The notes under the pieces were generated by a model. That model ran no database searches, was not told where the DNA came from, and saw only the letters and a list, made by a program, of their open reading frames with translations. The position numbers were made by a program, and so were the translations under genes. DNA of 64,000 bases from positions 31,758,217 through 31,822,216 of the forward strand of contig NC_133534.1 in the NCBI RefSeq assembly GCF_048544455.1, in the 5' to 3' direction. Positions 45,108 through 56,623 of this stretch are shown one piece after another (position 1 is the stretch's first letter; each line of letters begins with the position of its first letter). This DNA is from Silene latifolia (lineage: Eukaryota > Streptophyta > Magnoliopsida > Caryophyllales > Caryophyllaceae).

Positions 45108-46400
45108 TGTTAGAAATCTATATCTCATTATTTAACATATTCATATATGTTCTAATTAATTTAGTCATAAAATTAATTACTAAATCTTATGCATGCAAAC
45201 TAAAATAAAAGAAGATAAGAAAACATTTTCTCACCATATGAATTTCGGTCAAATGGGCACCAACAAGATCTCCTTCTTGTTAATTCCTGAGCTTTCCAAT
45301 ATTGGATGAACATACATGACCTCAAAATAGAAGCCCTCCAATTAGTTGCACCCAAGACTATCCCTTAATCCCACAAACTAACATGTACTAGATGTTTGTA
45401 ATGTAGTTTACCTTAAAATCTATTACTAATACTCATATACTACTTCTAGTATTATTAGTGTTTGATTTAAACAAATAGATTCACAAAAATGAATTTTGTG
45501 AAGAACAAGAGAGAAGTTTTTATGTTATCTTAGAACATGAGAGAATGATGAAAAATAGAGAAAAAACTCTCTAATAATGCTCACAAAACCGGTGGCCTCT
45601 AGTGGTAATAGACCTTAATTATTTTTCTTTTTGTCTTCACAAGACAAATAGGTGTAAGTATTTTGCATTGTCATGTCACTATCATGCAATTTGGACAAAT
45701 GAATAAGACAAATGGAAAAAGACAAAACATCTCACAATGCCCACCAATTTCGGTTTATGTGTGTAATATGGAGTCCATTTTATTTTTGTCAATTGTACAA
45801 TTGTATGTCATGTGACATGTCTTATGTCATGTTTTAATTTAAAATGCATATTTAACAAATTAAATATCATTTACAAATTAAATAAATCATATTTAACAAA
45901 TTGACTAGTAATATAAAATTACTTTCTCATAAAATGGTCATTTAGTTACTAGTTAGTATAATTCACAACATTTTATAATTATAACTGACTTTTCATTCTC
46001 ATCTCGCGTGTTTCGCAAACACCGATTAATTTTAGTAATATAACTTCTTAAATTACTAAATAAAATCTCATTTAATCACATTATAACAAGATGTTATTTT
46101 TCTCTCTTATGGTAATAATTTGTTCAATTTTAAGGAATTAATCAATCTGTATCGGCATACAATTAATTAACCTTTTCAATTAAGGGAATCGTCCTTTAGG
46201 TGTGACCTCAAGGGATTAACTGATCACCACCGTCGCACGACACTAATGTCAAACTCTAGCCAGCCAATCATTACTGATATGTGTGGACCACTTGACTATA
46301 TATATGTAATGTATCATCCCTTCCGTAGTCTTGTAATGAGATTTAATAATGATATTTAAATCATGTGCTCGCACTATTGTTGAGGACGCATTTCCCAACA
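45108..46400 (-). repeat. Right LTR of element C, complete
   Basis: 1293 bases, TGTTAGAAATC...TTTCCCAACA, preceded by duplicated GTAAA and followed by the true right GTAAA. It retains the 132-base stretch missing from the left LTR. Confidence 0.88.
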
Positions 46401-48117
46401 GTAAAACCATAGTGAAAAGCAAAGGGCCCAACGGATCACCCTGCTGGACACCCTGACAAGATCACAAGCAGTGCTCCTCATAAAAAAGATGGGCAGGGCT
46501 GGAATAACCAAACTCCACCCAACGGGAAAGAACCGGACAATGACGGCGGACCTCCTGAAGCATGATCGCACGATCAACAAGGTTGAACGCATTCTGGAAA
46601 TCAACCAGCAACATAGAAAGCCCCACCTGAGCACCCCGAGCCTCAATGAGCCGGTTCAAGGCATGCAAGATGGCCTCTCCTCCACCTGACACACCCACCC
46701 CAAACTGAAGTCCATCAAAATAAGAAGATAAAGAAGGACCAACCATAAAAGCACCAAACTTAGAGACAAGCTGTCTCCAGACCGTGCCAACAGAAATAGG
46801 ATGAACCCCACCACCTGGTTTAACAAGTGGCGTGAGAGGGATGCTGGCAATGTACTCACCCAGAGGAAGAGGACACCGGCCCTCAAGAAAAAGATTAACC
46901 AACCTAGTTATATGAAGTGATCAAATCATCAGGGATAGACACAGCAGCGCCACTTAAACTGTCCATAAGGTGCTGGGCCCAAAAACCATCCCGCCCAAAA
47001 GAAGTACCGCGTGGGAAGCTCCGAATCATATTCAAAACCACAGTCGAAGAGGCAACCAGAGGATGATGATCCCCAGACAAAGGAGGCAAAGAAGGAGGCG
47101 GGGAGACATGATGCTTCTCACGGAAGGCCACAAGAGTGGCATCGGAGTAAGGGGAAACCCTAGAGGAAGAAAGCACCCGAACTGCAGCAGTATAGTGACC
47201 GTCACAAATCTTCCGTCGACATTGACGGAGGTTAAGCTCACTCAAATCAAGATCCTCTTCCACATGGAACGAAGGACCCTTATCCAAGCACTCCTGTAAC
47301 AGCTGCAAACCACCCCCAGGCACCCCCCCCCCCCCCCCCAAGAGAGGATAGCCCTAGTAATACTCTCCTCCTGACGCTGGCGCCGAATAGCAGTCCTACA
47401 CTCAAGATTACTCCTAGGGGAGAAGGTCCTAAGCAGACAAAGAGGCAACACAAGCAAACGAATCCAGCAGGAGAGGTCACCAGGAGAACTAGCCACGTCA
47501 TCCAAAGCCCCCTTCAAAGCCCGAGCAAACCCAAGCCGACACTTAGAAGGTATAGATTTCACGGTGCAAAGGCCCAGAGATAACAAACGATCAAGCGAAG
47601 ATATGGACCACTGAACAAGCTCAACCCCAGCATCAGACGAAATAACCGATGGAGACAAAGACGGAGGTCGAGGTATACCCTGAATGACAAAACTATAGAG
47701 GCCGTCAACATGCTCAGGAGGTGCCACAATATCACCCCGACTATGCCGACATCTAGCGTGAAAGGTGCGGGTTTTAAAGCACACCCCACACAGCAGAGAG
47801 CCCCATCCGTTTCAAAGTACTCTCGGCATTGGAATAAACAGTCAAACTATCAAAAAGAGTTTGACGCGTAAGTCCCAACACACACCATGACAATGTCAGT
47901 CCTGAAAATACTTATGCCAAGCAGCCTTAGTAAGGCCCTTACCAAACCCATCCCGACAAGCATGTAGATTTAAAAAAGAACAATGGTAACGCACAAGCTC
48001 GGGAATGAAGGAAGAAGAAACCCCACACCCAACCTGCACAAAAACCAATATAGCCACCAACACAAACATCCGCACGAAAACCACCACACAAGCAAACGAT
48101 CGAGCAAAAAGAGGCAA
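46401..48117 (-). pseudogene. N-terminal segment of RT gene (finger region to motif B)
   Basis: Minus strand from about 48010 (FIPELVRYHCSFLNLHACRDGFGKGLTKAAWHKYF) through CGVCFKTRTFHARCRH (near 47750-47790), PSKCRLGFARALKGAL, KICDGHYTAAVRVLSSS, SFPRGTSFGRDGFWAQHLM, the RT core to QQGDPLGPLLFTMVL at the copia insertion. Breaks: stops and frame changes near 47780-47890, a 17-base G run at 47323-47339 that coincides with a frame change, a one-base shift near 46905, and TGA in place of an expected Trp at 46462-46464. Confidence 0.75.
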
Positions 48118-48777
48118 GACCCACTCCTGATCAAGTTAACCACCAACACACCACCCACTCCGGTGATGGTCAACAATCAACACAAGCGACCCTATCCACA
48201 CGACACTAGCACACCACAACACCCACCATAAACCACAACCACAACCAGGCACCGACGGCAGACAGTGGCCGGTAACAGTACCAGCAAACACCAAAGCCAC
48301 AACCAGAAGCAACCACATTAAAGAAACGCAACATAAAACAGAACCCTAAATCGTGAAAGAAATAAGAAAAACGAAACTGACAGAGAACTCACCGGAGGGA
48401 AACAACGGGTTGGGCCATCAGCCACCATAACCTTGACGGGCGACTTGAGGTCTAAATGCCAAAGGGTGGTGGCGTAGGTGTACACCGACCGCAAGGAGGC
48501 GACAGTGACCCTTGATAACAGCCGCAACACGAAACCCCCGTAACAGCAGCACCACCGCACAAACAGCCAACAACAATCACTTCTGACTGGCGACGTGAGG
48601 TCTAAAAGTCGATGTGGGTGGAGGTAGGCCGTCAACGGTGGCTATAAGTCCGTAAGAACTGATGCCCTAACAGAAAACCACACGCAGTCCCCAGCGAAAT
48701 GTAGAAACCCTACCCAACACTGAACCACGGCCGTCGACAATAAGGCCGGTGATGAGAAGTAGCGTGAGCAGCAGCGT
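48118..48777 (-). other. Upstream region of RT gene
   Basis: GC-richer than its surroundings, with a repeated TTGACGGGCGACTTGAGGTCTAAA-like segment (near 48434 and 48590, core GTGAGGTCTAAA or TTGAGGTCTAAA). It may be the 5' leader of the RT element or more decayed coding sequence. No clear start codon or promoter. Confidence 0.35.
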
Positions 48778-48802
48778 TGTCAAGCTAGTTTAGTGATTGT
48801 TA

Positions 48803-50325
48803 ATGGGTGAAAATGGAAGAAAAGGAAAAATGAAATTGCACTATAATTTGTCATTTTGCTTAAGCCTTGCGATAAACTATTTATCTTTTTAGCATTGTCT
48901 TATTGCATGATCTACGAGTTAATGTTAAAATTTAGTTGAACGAATAGACTTGACCTGAATTTTTGGCAACCTACTCCAATTTTCTAAGGATTTAGAGCCT
49001 TAAAACTGGTGTCATTCATGACCAGTTCATGTAGGATTGTGAGTAGTTACTCCTTGCATAACATGTATCATTAATTTGCACAAGTATGAAATTCAATTGC
49101 TTATTTTCTGCATACATTCGGGTTAGTGGTTGGTGTCACACACAGGGAGGTGCTTATTTTTCCTTTTCTACCATTTTAACCAATTAACTCCACATTTAGC
49201 CAAATTTGCCTTTTGACCCTTAACTACATCCAAACATAGCATGCCTTGTCAAGCTAGTTTAGTGATTGTTTTTGCTGTATATTGTTATTGAGCCGAATTT
49301 GGTTTGTATTTAATTATCGGGAGTTGGTAATATGGAGAAGGAAAATGATTAAGTGAAAAAAAAAGAAGTTAAAAAAAAAAACAGAGAAAAAAAAAACCGA
49401 AAAAAGAAAGAAGAAAGAAAAATGAAGAAAAAGAATTTGATTGTTATCGGTTTTGCTCCTATATTCTCATTATATCTTATGAGAAGTATTTATTCGGTTT
49501 AGTGAGTTTTTTTTGCCAAATTAAGGGCATTTGTGATTAATTTTGATGGATTAGAAGTGGATATGGTTTATTCGGTTTTGTTAGGTTACTAGCTTGGCTT
49601 ATTACCTCACATTCCCATAAATGTTTTGCCCTTCTTACCCATTACCTCATTTTTCCATACTTTTGTAAGCCCTCGGCTGTGACGGGACCTTGTTTGGTTG
49701 GAATCTATGTGTACGGTAGCTAGAATTGTTTATCATACTATATTGCATGCATGTTTATGTCGGTCATAGTATTGTTTTATCTTTCGTTATTGCTATATTT
49801 ATCGTCATGCGTAGCTAATTCTTTTATGCCGGGATTAGGGGAGCCATGATAGTAAAACAATGATGCGATAATTAGTTTTGGAGGTTTCTGTTGTGGGAAT
49901 TGTTTGATAGGAAATTAACTGTAATTATTCAATTGAATGCATGCAACTGAAGTAATAAAACTAGTTAAATTCAGACCTAGATCGAAAGATTGGAATGAAC
50001 AGGCTTGTTATGGACAACAGACTACTCTAATGAGGGCGGATAGCGGACCGGAAGGACCTTTTCCCTACCCTTCACATCAGACCGACTGACCTACCTTTAG
50101 CTGATTTGTGTAATATCATGGTGAACCGACATCCTGGCATCTCTCTCTTATTTCTCCCAACCCTTTTCACTCTTGCTATTTTAATTCCTTTTAGTTTTAT
50201 TGCTTTTAATACAGTTCATTAGTTTAGTTTTAACAACTCAACCCCCAATTTGTGACTGTGACAGACTAAAATAACAAGTAGATAGTGACCGCCTCCTTGT
50301 GGTTATGATACCCGACTTACCTCTG
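48803..50325 (+). repeat. Dispersed repeat fragment (inverted copy of 60440-63170 family)
   Basis: Several blocks match the reverse complement of the sequence at 60440-63170, e.g. the CATTCGGGTTAGTGGTTGG block near 49110, CTGGTGTCATTCATGACCAG near 49000, and the CCGCCTCCTTGTGGTTATGA end near 50290. Non-coding, probably part of an LTR retrotransposon. A 25-base sequence (TTGTCAAGCTAG...) lies at 48778-48802 and again at 49246-49270. Confidence 0.55.
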
Positions 50326-52935
50326 CTATGTTAGTTAGAGCCGGTTGGTTTATTTTTGATAGGGTTGTGACAGCCGTGTCAAGATACAACCCTACATGAG
50401 TAAGAGACTGTCCCTGACTTTTATTAATAGTCATTGCACAACAAACTGTCAAAGGGAATTGTCTTCTCTCAAATTTAAATGGAAACTTAGTAATGTCTGA
50501 AGTGGTTAATGTGATTCGAGGGATATAAACATTGTCACCCATATTGCTGCCGGAGAGTATAGTAACTTTAATCACACGATCCTCTAGACTAGTTACCACA
50601 AGCCTTGTACCATTACACAGTCCATGAGCTCTGAAATGCGTGTAAAATGGGGTGTAAAACATCATATTTAGAACATGCATCAAACTTCCACAAACCAAAC
50701 CCTTGCTTGTCCCCAAGCAAGAACTAGACTCGATCCTAAAACCTAATGGAACGAGTTCAATCTCAGAGCGAATTGCAAACTGTTAAGCCTAAACCAGTTT
50801 AATTTAACAACCAACAATCAATTAGCAATATGAATCATGCAAACGAGTTATGAAGTCGTTAAAAACTGCTGAACCGTCAACTATAGAGACTTATCAATTT
50901 GGACTCTCACGGGTTGCTCGAATCACTCATAAGCACAAGTGAATAATGTAAAGATAGAAGGAATTCATTTTGTAGTGACACTCACCTAACTACGACCTAT
51001 AAGAACATGCCTGCAGTCCATTTGCTTGATCACTGTTTCTAAGCAACATGAATATAGCCCCTACCCTCAGTGTTAGAACGTGATTAGGAAGTCCCGAAAA
51101 TATTATTGTCTTTAAGAACTCCGTGGAGTATAGATCTTGTCTCCCTAAATTATATTCATCCTTGCTTATTTGGTCAGAACTCAAATAAACCCGCTCATCT
51201 GCCGTAATTTGAGACAATATATAATCATTCACAGTCTCAACTATATCGTGAGTGGAGCAAGGACTACCCTCTCACAAAAGTATTGTGCATTCCCCAAATT
51301 GCGAACCAAAGATCGATATGTGATTTAGACTATGGAGGAAATTGGGTCACCATCATCCTTTATGAGTATGTCATCAGACAGCTGTAGATCAACATTACCA
51401 TCATTTTCTTCTCCGGCAGTCTCATCTCCAACCTTTAGGATCCATTCAGCGAACTCTCCTAACTCTTGTACATCAGTCTCTGAACTTCCTTGTTGTAGAC
51501 GCATATTTCTTGTAAGGCGCAGTACCTGATAAATATATATATAGAATGAAATTAATACGTAGCTAATAATAATCATAATATGAATTATTTAGGGAATATA
51601 ATTACAATTAGCTGAAGTGATATCACAATTACCTTGCATTCACTCCATAAATAAGATGAACTCAGGGCCGAGCTAACAATATCCTATCTGGTTCCTTTTG
51701 GGACCACAGGTAAGATTTTTCAGAAATCACCTCCGAATACAACTACTTTTCCCCCAAATGGCATATCCGAATATCTTTCATTCGATATCTACATCATATC
51801 TCTTAGACTTATATCAGCGGCCTTGAAGCAAAATCTATGCAGCATTCGAGCTTTATCCATATGATAAGCTTTTTCTTAAGTAGTAGTGCAGTTAAGTCAT
51901 TTCCGGGTTTGATAGCCGGGCAAGTAGAGTTTTTTTTATACATTGATTGATATACCAAGTCTTAAATGGGCAGTTTTCCCTCTTGGAAGTAAAATCGCAG
52001 GTATTCCACTTAAAGCAACCGGCAATACAATTTCTCCTTTTCTTCGTATGGTAGTGCATAATGTCCGCCATAGAAATGTCTTGCCAGTGCCTCCATAACC
52101 ATAAACAAATAAAACCCCTCCGCGTTATTTCGCTACAGCCTCCATAATTTCATCATATATCGACTTCTGCTCGCTAGTCATCGATGACATTAGCTTTTTA
52201 TGCTCGACTCCTAACGCTTCCTTATCATAAGACAATTCATCTAATGTCAACTTGTTCCCATATTCTCCTGATAACAAACTATAAGGAAATGGCTTCCTAT
52301 CAAACCTGCGGAGGGCACTGCCGTTACTTTGGAGAATTGCTTCAATTTCGGCTAAAGCGTAGTTTTGCCATTCATGTTCGCTTATATGCAAATCTGTATT
52401 GTGCAAAAAAACTCGCTTTACTTAGTTAATGCATGCTTTGGAAAATATTTTCATATAATAATAAATTAGCTCGACACTAAAATTCAAAAATTGATGATTA
52501 ACATATCTAGTTCAAATTATATGAGCTTAAGTATTTTACCTTTAATTCGAGAAATTGTCCATTGCTTATGGAGAATGTCATCTGAAAGTTTATCCCATGT
52601 CTCTTGCCATACCTTTTCTGGTTGTAAAATGCTACCCGAAAGTAACAGTGTAGCAAACCGGCTTCTAAGATAGCATCCAAAACCCCAATCTGCCGCTTCA
52701 TTTATGGCATCGATGTATTCTTTATCATCACCTAATAATCCTAATGCATAACATGCTTCTTTGAAAGTTGGATGAACAACCTTATTGACTATTCTTATGT
52801 CTTCAAATGATGTCCGGCCCTTCACAAAATTCAGTAGGGTCCGCAAATAGAACCTTTCAACACAATTTGGCGAAACGTGATACAGTCTACCAAGAGAAAA
52901 CCCACGTTGCCTTGGTGTCCACACTCGAATATTGT
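50303..52935 (-). pseudogene. Helitron PIF1-like helicase, fragmentary
   Basis: Helitron helicases unwind DNA during rolling-circle transposition. Minus-strand pieces in order: GFSLGRLYHVSPNCVERFYLRTLLNFVKG (from 52935), FKEACYALGLLGDDKEYIDAI, WQETWDKLSDDIL; then DKEALGVEHKKLMSSMTSEQKSIYDEIM (52125-52406); Walker A VYGYGGTGKTF near 52090 after a stop; a decayed middle; GLPNHVLTLRVGAIFMLLRNSDQANGL (51015-51232); and LCNGTRLVVTSLEDRVI to PLTVCCAMTINKSQGQSLTHVGLYL (50303-50625). Rep and the element ends are absent, and the 5' side is cut near 52935. A 388-bp insertion splits it at 50626-51013. Confidence 0.82.
50626..51013 (+). mobile_element. 388-bp insertion in helicase, second copy at 61851-62234
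   Basis: Interrupts the helicase between codons for NGL and CNG. CAGTCCAT flanks both sides (50618-50625 and about 51015-51022), consistent with an 8-bp target duplication. The insert starts CTCTGAAATGCGTG and ends AAGAACATGCCTG. A near-identical copy in the same orientation lies at 61851-62234. No coding potential; it could be an hAT-like MITE or a fragment of the larger repeat. Confidence 0.6.
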
Positions 52936-54816
52936 GGACGCGGGCCCACGGGGGCGCTTGGGGGAGAACAAGCGTTTGCATTTGTGGAGTCGCCACCAAT
53001 TTATTGTGGAAAATTGGTAACCGTTCGAATACCTCGTGCCATGTCAAGACACAAAGTAGTGACATGAACACCAAGAACTCGTTTCCCTTAGCATTCTATG
53101 TCTAGGATGACTCTCGTGGATGCCAATGAACACGGATGTTCACAAAGATCTGGAGTAAGAGGTGAGGGTACGTATTAGGAAGCTCTTTTGATCAAACACC
53201 TAATACCGCCCGCCTCGATAGCGGCCTCTACTAATGATTAGGGAAATTGTCCATACTCGATATATTGTCAATTATATGCATGCAATGCAACATCCAACGG
53301 ATTAGTCCTACCATGCGAGAATTAACTAAGTCGGTTAACACATAATTTAATCATACAATTGGGTCGAAGTAGAGATTTAAGTTCAATTACATGTGAAGGC
53401 TAACAATATGATAATAGAGAATAAAATACAATGATTACAATAATTACATCGGGTTTATTGATTTATGTCGAAAATACTTTTAAAACGGATAATTTGAAAA
53501 AGAAAAATAAATGAATTAACGAACAGAAATTAAGATGATAATACGAATAATAGTTAATTAAATACGTAATCAAGTCAAGGCAACACGGGAGTTCAGAGAC
53601 AGAAATCAACCAGGAACAGGCGCAGCAGAGCTGCGTCCCTTGGAAGAGGCGCAGTAGTTGCTGCGTCTGTTCCTTGGATCAGTTCTGGCTGTGAAGCCGG
53701 AATTGCAAGTCGTTAATGTTCGTTGGTGATTTAATGATTGATTAATATTATTTGACTCGGATGAAGGTGATTAGCAATTTATTTACATGCGATTAAGGTG
53801 ATAAAAGCAATAAACATGGATGAAACCGACTAGAACTAATCGATTACAAGATTAATGAGGATTATTTAACAAATTAATAAACTAAGATAAATTATTAATG
53901 ACGAATTAATGATGGAGGCGATAAACAAAAGGTAGGAATATATCAACGACGAATTCCAGAGACTAAATATTGATGAATCGAACCTCTAAAACCCGAATTT
54001 GATTTTAATGACGAAAACCCGCAAATATTAATTACATGGGATTTAAGCCGGGATTTTGAAAGATGAATTAAATACTAATGATGATGAATATATTACATAT
54101 TAGAATTATTATGTTCAAATTATTACCTTAAAGAATCAAAGAACAAACGAAATAAAATAAAAGAAACGAATTGACAAAAGACGAAGGAAGAAGAAAGGAA
54201 GCAGGAACTGCGGCAGCCTCACGAAGAGGCGCAGAAGGTACTGCGTCCCTTCGAAGAGGCGCAGCAGTTGCTACGTCCTTTCTCGACGGTTGTCTTCTGA
54301 TAATCCGTAAAAAGGGTTTTAAAATAAGGTTTTACAATTCGGTTTTAAGAGTATTTTCGACATAAATCTTACAATATGATTACAAAAAATAAAGACCAAT
54401 AAATAAAAGAAGGATTTACACCCTCAGACTTACATGTTTGATGAAACGAGATGAACTAAGTATACGTTTAGTGATGCTCGACTCGAATGTAGACGAAAGT
54501 GCCCTCGTATGAGGAAAACGAACAAGATTGATTAAGTTGATTAATGTGGAGTTGGTCAAATTGGTCAGTCATGCAAAACGAGGCTGGTACTCAGAAGGAT
54601 CTGAGCTTACGTGGTCGAAAGTTCAAGCACGAAGACGCCAAAAAGTAACAACGTGGTCTAGATTGTAAAGGGAGAAGAGAAGGGCGGACACTCACGTGAG
54701 AAATATGTGAGACCGAAGGTCTCTATTTATACTAATCACGCGGAGGAAATAGGGTTTTTCGGAGAAACTTTGGAAGTGAATCTCGTGTGGGGAAATATCC
54801 GTAAAATTCCCTTCAA
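52936..54816. repeat. Non-coding LTR-element-like sequence (probably Ty3/gypsy)
   Basis: Begins near GTGGAGTCGCCACCAATTTA, a sequence type I associate with the region next to plant gypsy LTRs. The rest is AT-rich without genes. Two modules of GAGGCGCAG...CTGCGTC repeats lie at 53618-53667 and 54227-54277, and a similar module at 59805-59850 on the far side of copia element D suggests that both sides were once one element. Assignment to gypsy is tentative. Confidence 0.4.
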
Positions 54817-55768
54817 TTTTAGGACTATAACGTATCTTTAACATGTGATTATTGTCATAAAACAAAAATACAAGAGAAAACGATAATAGAACAAGAATCA
54901 ACCTCGGGTCCTTGGTGAATACGGCCTAAGAATAGAAATCAAAATAGATTTCCTCCTAATCGTTGCACCCAAGACCGTCTGAGACTATGCCCCTTGTACT
55001 AGAAAGTACTCTCTAATTGCCTTGCAATATTGAGAGAGTTTTTGTGAGGTTTTCGATGTGAGATCTAGGTTTCAGAGAGAAATGCCTCCAAAAACCTAAT
55101 TTTTGTGCAAATGAATATGCTTAGGTCAAAAGGAAAGAAACCCTCTCCTTTTGTTCATGTGGTTCGGCCGTGGGTTTCACAAGGGAGGGAGTAGGCTTCC
55201 ACTTTCTCCTTATTTTTAACTCGTGGTCCGACTCAAAAATGCTAAAATGTATATGACGGGATTTTATTATAAATCGTCATCGGTTATCGGTTATTAAAAT
55301 ATCGACTAGTAACATGGATTAGTCGACATATTAATACTTGTCCGACAAAGACAATATTGTATAACTAATTCAATATACATCAATTAAATATAATCGTTTA
55401 TATTCAATTTACGAATTAACCCGCTTAATTCGTCTTAGCCATTATTATTTAATCCGTATTAAATAATTATCTCAACATCGCGTTTGACTAATTATTAGTC
55501 AATAACTCCGACTAACTGCTTAGTCAAAATAGGCATCAACATGACTGTATTTTCATACTGTCACATCTCTCAAACGTATCCTATAGGTGTGACATTTACG
55601 GACCAGTTGATCACCGCCGTCTGTATGACAATAACGTCAAACTTATCTAGCAAGCCAACCGTTATTGATAAACGTGGACCAACTGATAATAATACAAAAG
55701 TATACCCTTTGATCCTTTTAGAGATTTATATGTCATTGCACTAACTGTGGAGGACACCAGCCCCAACA
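54817..55768 (-). repeat. Left (3') LTR of element D
   Basis: Matches 58801-59750 throughout. Preceded by TTCAA, as is the right copy. Confidence 0.85.
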
Positions 55769-55845
55769 AACTCCCACTTGTCCGTACAAGTGTACGTGCA
55801 ATAACGTTATCCGCACTAGCTGGAGGACACCGGCTCCAACAAACT
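55742..55845 (-). repeat. Duplicated LTR-edge and polypurine tract of element D
   Basis: The segment GGAGGACACC..CCAACAAACTCCCACTTG occurs twice, at about 55746 and 55822, roughly 76 bases apart, so two polypurine tracts and two LTR-like edges lie in tandem. Confidence 0.75.
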
Positions 55846-56623
55846 CCCACTTGTCCGTACAAGTGTATGTGCGATAACCGATTCTCATATCCATTTAAAA
55901 TTTCTCCCACTCAATGTAAAACAATTTGCAGATCCGGATCCGCAAAGGTCGTATTTTACAATCGATCTGTATCAAGAGTGGTTTCCCCGACTAGAGAGTA
56001 ACTTAACTGATAAAACGAATCCGCATTCGAGCATGGCCATGCATTTCGATTCTGACTCCTCGAGTGGCCCCGAGAAATATCGAGTACCGATAAAGGCTGA
56101 ATATTTCCTTCAACTCGACTCTGCCGATCTAAGCACGACATGAAATGACCCGAAAAAAATCTACTTGGCCCCCTGTTACGGATGACCGTGAGAAAGAAAC
56201 CAAAGTCACCCAAAATCGGCCTTAATCTCAAGAGACAGTCGATAGTCAAAAGAATCAACTCTTAGGATCACCATGGAGGTCCTATCCACGACCTGGCACC
56301 GAATGCTATAAAACATTTAGGACTCCACGTCGTTGTCACAATTGTGTCCTACGAGATATCCATATAACTCGCCTCTGTGATTGGTCAGTCAACCAGTTGA
56401 CTTATGGCTCGTTGAACCCACCATCAACCAACGTCACAAAATAATTGCCAGAGTTATCAGCTCACGTGGGCAATTAAGGACTAAAAATATAATGTTTGTT
56501 CAGTTCACGTTGTGGTGTTCAAAATTGTCGTACAATTCCACATGAAAAACAAAATATATAAATATCAAAACGATGATGTCGTATAGAGTACATGAGAAAA
56601 AGAATCTAATCCATAAAAGAGTA
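55846..56623 (-). mobile_element. 3' non-coding region of element D
   Basis: Related in layout to the 3' regions of A, B and C (CTCCCACTCAATG, AAGAGTGGTTTCC, CCTCGAGTGGCCC). No open frame of note. Confidence 0.6.

Larger units (their letters stand above)
37207..46400 (-). mobile_element. Copia element C, degenerate, rearranged right end
   Basis: Bounded by exact 5-bp target duplications GTAAA (37202-37206 and 46401-46405); excising it restores the RT frame as MVLHPLVCKI. The left LTR is 37207-38367. The interior has a polypurine tract at 38368, a decayed pol (about 39900-40350), a leader like that of element B, and a tRNA-Met primer site at 44524-44535. The right end is composite: 238 bases of LTR, 332 bases of RT-gene sequence, then a complete LTR (45108-46400). 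No gag frame remains. Confidence 0.85.
34749..48117 (-). pseudogene. RT gene with CCHC knuckle and candidate restriction-like endonuclease, interrupted
   Basis: One minus-strand gene split by a copia element (37207-46400) and an hAT-like element (35771-36619). Order: an N-terminal region with LCGVCFKTRTFHARCRH; a conserved PSKCRLGFARALKGAL block; reverse transcriptase with LVKPGGGVHPISVGTVWRQ, LLVDFQNAF (motif A), QQGDPLGPLLF (B), WYLDDGT (C) and LHLNISKTKVFWP (D); a long thumb-like region; then CSRIFVENVFGDHAVSC...RHN and RPADLLLYSWDRGLDVCVDLT. Proteins of this type occur in many plant annotations, often under unrelated names. The order RT, Cys/His knuckle, R/KPD...D resembles R2-like retrotransposons; my endonuclease assignment is inference. 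Stops, frameshifts and a G17 run also break it. Confidence 0.75.

Noticed and set aside
46904..48635. Several GC-rich overlapping open frames on both strands in the RT gene region
   Set aside because: Only the minus-strand frames join into the conserved RT protein; the others are shadows.
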